Source: Dactylorhiza incarnata
Lineage: Eukaryota; Streptophyta; Magnoliopsida; Asparagales; Orchidaceae
DNA: 64,000 nucleotides
Assembly (NCBI GenBank): GCA_033032865.1
Contig: JAWHQI010000257.1
Span: 2,961,001-3,025,000, forward strand
Direction of reading: 5' to 3'
Below the pieces are notes generated by a model, which saw nothing but the letters and a program-made list of their open reading frames with translations, searched no databases and had not been told where the DNA came from. Positions 62,860 through 64,000 of this stretch are shown here, piece by piece. How positions within the stretch are numbered: position 1 is the first letter of the stretch; each line of letters starts with the position of its first letter. The position numbers were made by a program, and so were the translations under genes.

Positions 62860-64000
62860 GGAAATCATCAAGGAATTAGTGGTGCAATTTCTAACTTGCT
62901 ATCAGAAAGCAACATCCTTCCTCATGCTTCTACCATCTTCCTTCTCCGATCATTGTCAGTCGTTGAGACCACCAGTCTCCGATCATTGTCAGTCGTTGAG
63001 ACCACCAGTTCACTCCCTGAGCTCGTCCATTTCAAATCAAGTGACCTTACTGATCTCATGTTTCTCTTCTTGTACCTTCATTGAGCCTGTTCACTGTTTC
63101 TCTCGCCAAGCTCGACCGATACTTTGGAAGTGCTCATCAAGATTGTGCTTGCGTCGATCTTGATCAAAGCTTCTGAAGACCTTGCCAAGATCAGACTCAG
63201 TTTTTCGTGCCCTCGTCGTGCCAGTTTAGAACATTGCATCTTGTGCTCTCACGAGACATACAATACTTTTGTTGTTGAATGCAACTTCTGTTTGTTGCTG
63301 TGCCTCTGCCAATTGTCGTGCATGTTGTCTTTTGCTCTCTCTTCTACTATTGTCCTGTTCGTCCATGTATGTTCAACTTTCTATATGTTGTGCTTCGCTC
63401 CAACACTTCTTTTTTCATTCAAATTCGTGATTGCCCTTCCTTCCAATGACTCTGTTATAAACTCTGCGACATGTTCTGGGACTGCTTCAATGAATTCATC
63501 TCTAATGGAACCCCAATCTCCAATCAAGTTACTATTACCACTATGACCCAAGATGGGTGCTGATTGCTTAGCGTGGTCATGCTCTATTCACTTGGTACTT
63601 TGGAAAAGACATTTCTTTGGTCGCATTGATGGTACAATTTGGAACAACAATGGATTGAAAAATGGATGGGAACGTAGCTAGTTATGTCATGACTTATCAG
63701 CTTGTTGGACTGATCAATCTATCAAAATTATGTTCTTCTGGACATTGCAACAATTTTTTTTAAACTGCGACTCACCTAAATGATACCATTCGGCTTTCTA
63801 GGCGGTACTATTTCTGACTCCTCTACTGGGATGCCTAAGAATATGGAGGTTCTTATAGTGTATGACCACTGACACCGAAAGACTCTCTGACACTTTACAT
63901 ATGAATGCTTTCTATCCTCATACCAGACACCCCAACACTCCTACTAGTGTTTCGTCTCCCACCGAGTCATTGATATGGGTGCTTTCAAACACATGACAAG
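62860..64000 (+). pseudogene. Decayed copia fragment (gag to protease)
   Basis: From about 63500 the plus strand reads decayed copia gag, including a 'LVMS..LISLLD.SI' relic of the NSLVMSWLINSM block (about 63677-63720). At the right edge it reads IDMGAFKHMT, a decayed protease active site with the catalytic-site Ser changed to Met. The part from 62860 to 63500 has no clear domain. The element continues beyond the window. Confidence 0.65.

Noticed and set aside
57325..64000. Next exon of the host gene (rest of PSP domain)
   Set aside because: I looked for the expected PPPW...GYPPGY coding segment on the + strand and did not find it; the exon must lie to the right of the window.

Overview
This is a stretch of a flowering-plant nuclear genome. 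The evidence is plant-type Ty1/copia and Ty3/gypsy elements with initiator-Met primer sites, four Au-type SINEs, an RTE-clade LINE, several hAT elements, and a host gene with plant-type GT-AG introns. The species cannot be read from the sequence. Introns of more than 20 kb suggest a lineage with large introns (some early-diverging angiosperms or basal eudicots), but that is a guess.

The only host gene I can support lies on the + strand. It is a homologue of the CCHC zinc-knuckle / PSP-domain protein family (animal ZCCHC8; in Arabidopsis the 'PSP family / zinc knuckle family protein' genes). Six exons are visible: 1342-1774 (ATG at 1366), 2308-2395, 2787-2862, 29563-29646, 50530-50666 and 57075-57324. 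They join in frame (348 codons) up to the middle of the PSP domain, and the gene runs off the right edge. The introns are about 0.53, 0.39, 26.7, 20.9, 6.4 and more than 6.7 kb. Nearly everything else in the window is intronic mobile DNA.

Intron 2863-29562: a decayed + strand copia element (3047-16355) carries three nested insertions. These are a - strand copia with about 100-bp LTRs (3689-8687), a 2.1-kb gag-only LTR element (10969-13078) and a probable solo LTR (13112-14707). Next comes an RTE LINE (16714-25338) holding a second gag/protease-only LTR element (18576-24528). Then follow a minisatellite, a MITE, a hAT-like element (26511-27002), a copia RNase H scrap and a foldback composite (27506-28358).

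Intron 29647-50529: a hAT-like element, two SINEs, a LINE tail, a third gag-only LTR element (34369-36374), a gypsy RT scrap, and an LTR-like block holding a second foldback composite (37533-38910), itself split by a hAT remnant. A full-length chromodomain gypsy element (40166-50120, - strand) follows, with a 2.26-kb hAT transposon (45395-47656) inside its gag.

Intron 50667-57074: a partly repeated block with a SINE, and a truncated gypsy element (52823 to about 55440). The last intron holds a 70-bp perfect-looking hairpin, a hAT-like element, a hAT remnant, duplicated AT microsatellites, a GC-rich array of UUCG/GCGAAGC hairpins, a MITE-like element and the start of another copia fragment.

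The most unusual feature is the pair of foldback composites at 27.5 and 37.5 kb. They share a tRNA-like (A box/B box) core but have unrelated terminal arms. Each composite has TG...CA ends, an exact 5-bp target duplication and the same palindromic spacer between its two units. I do not recognise this arrangement as a described family.
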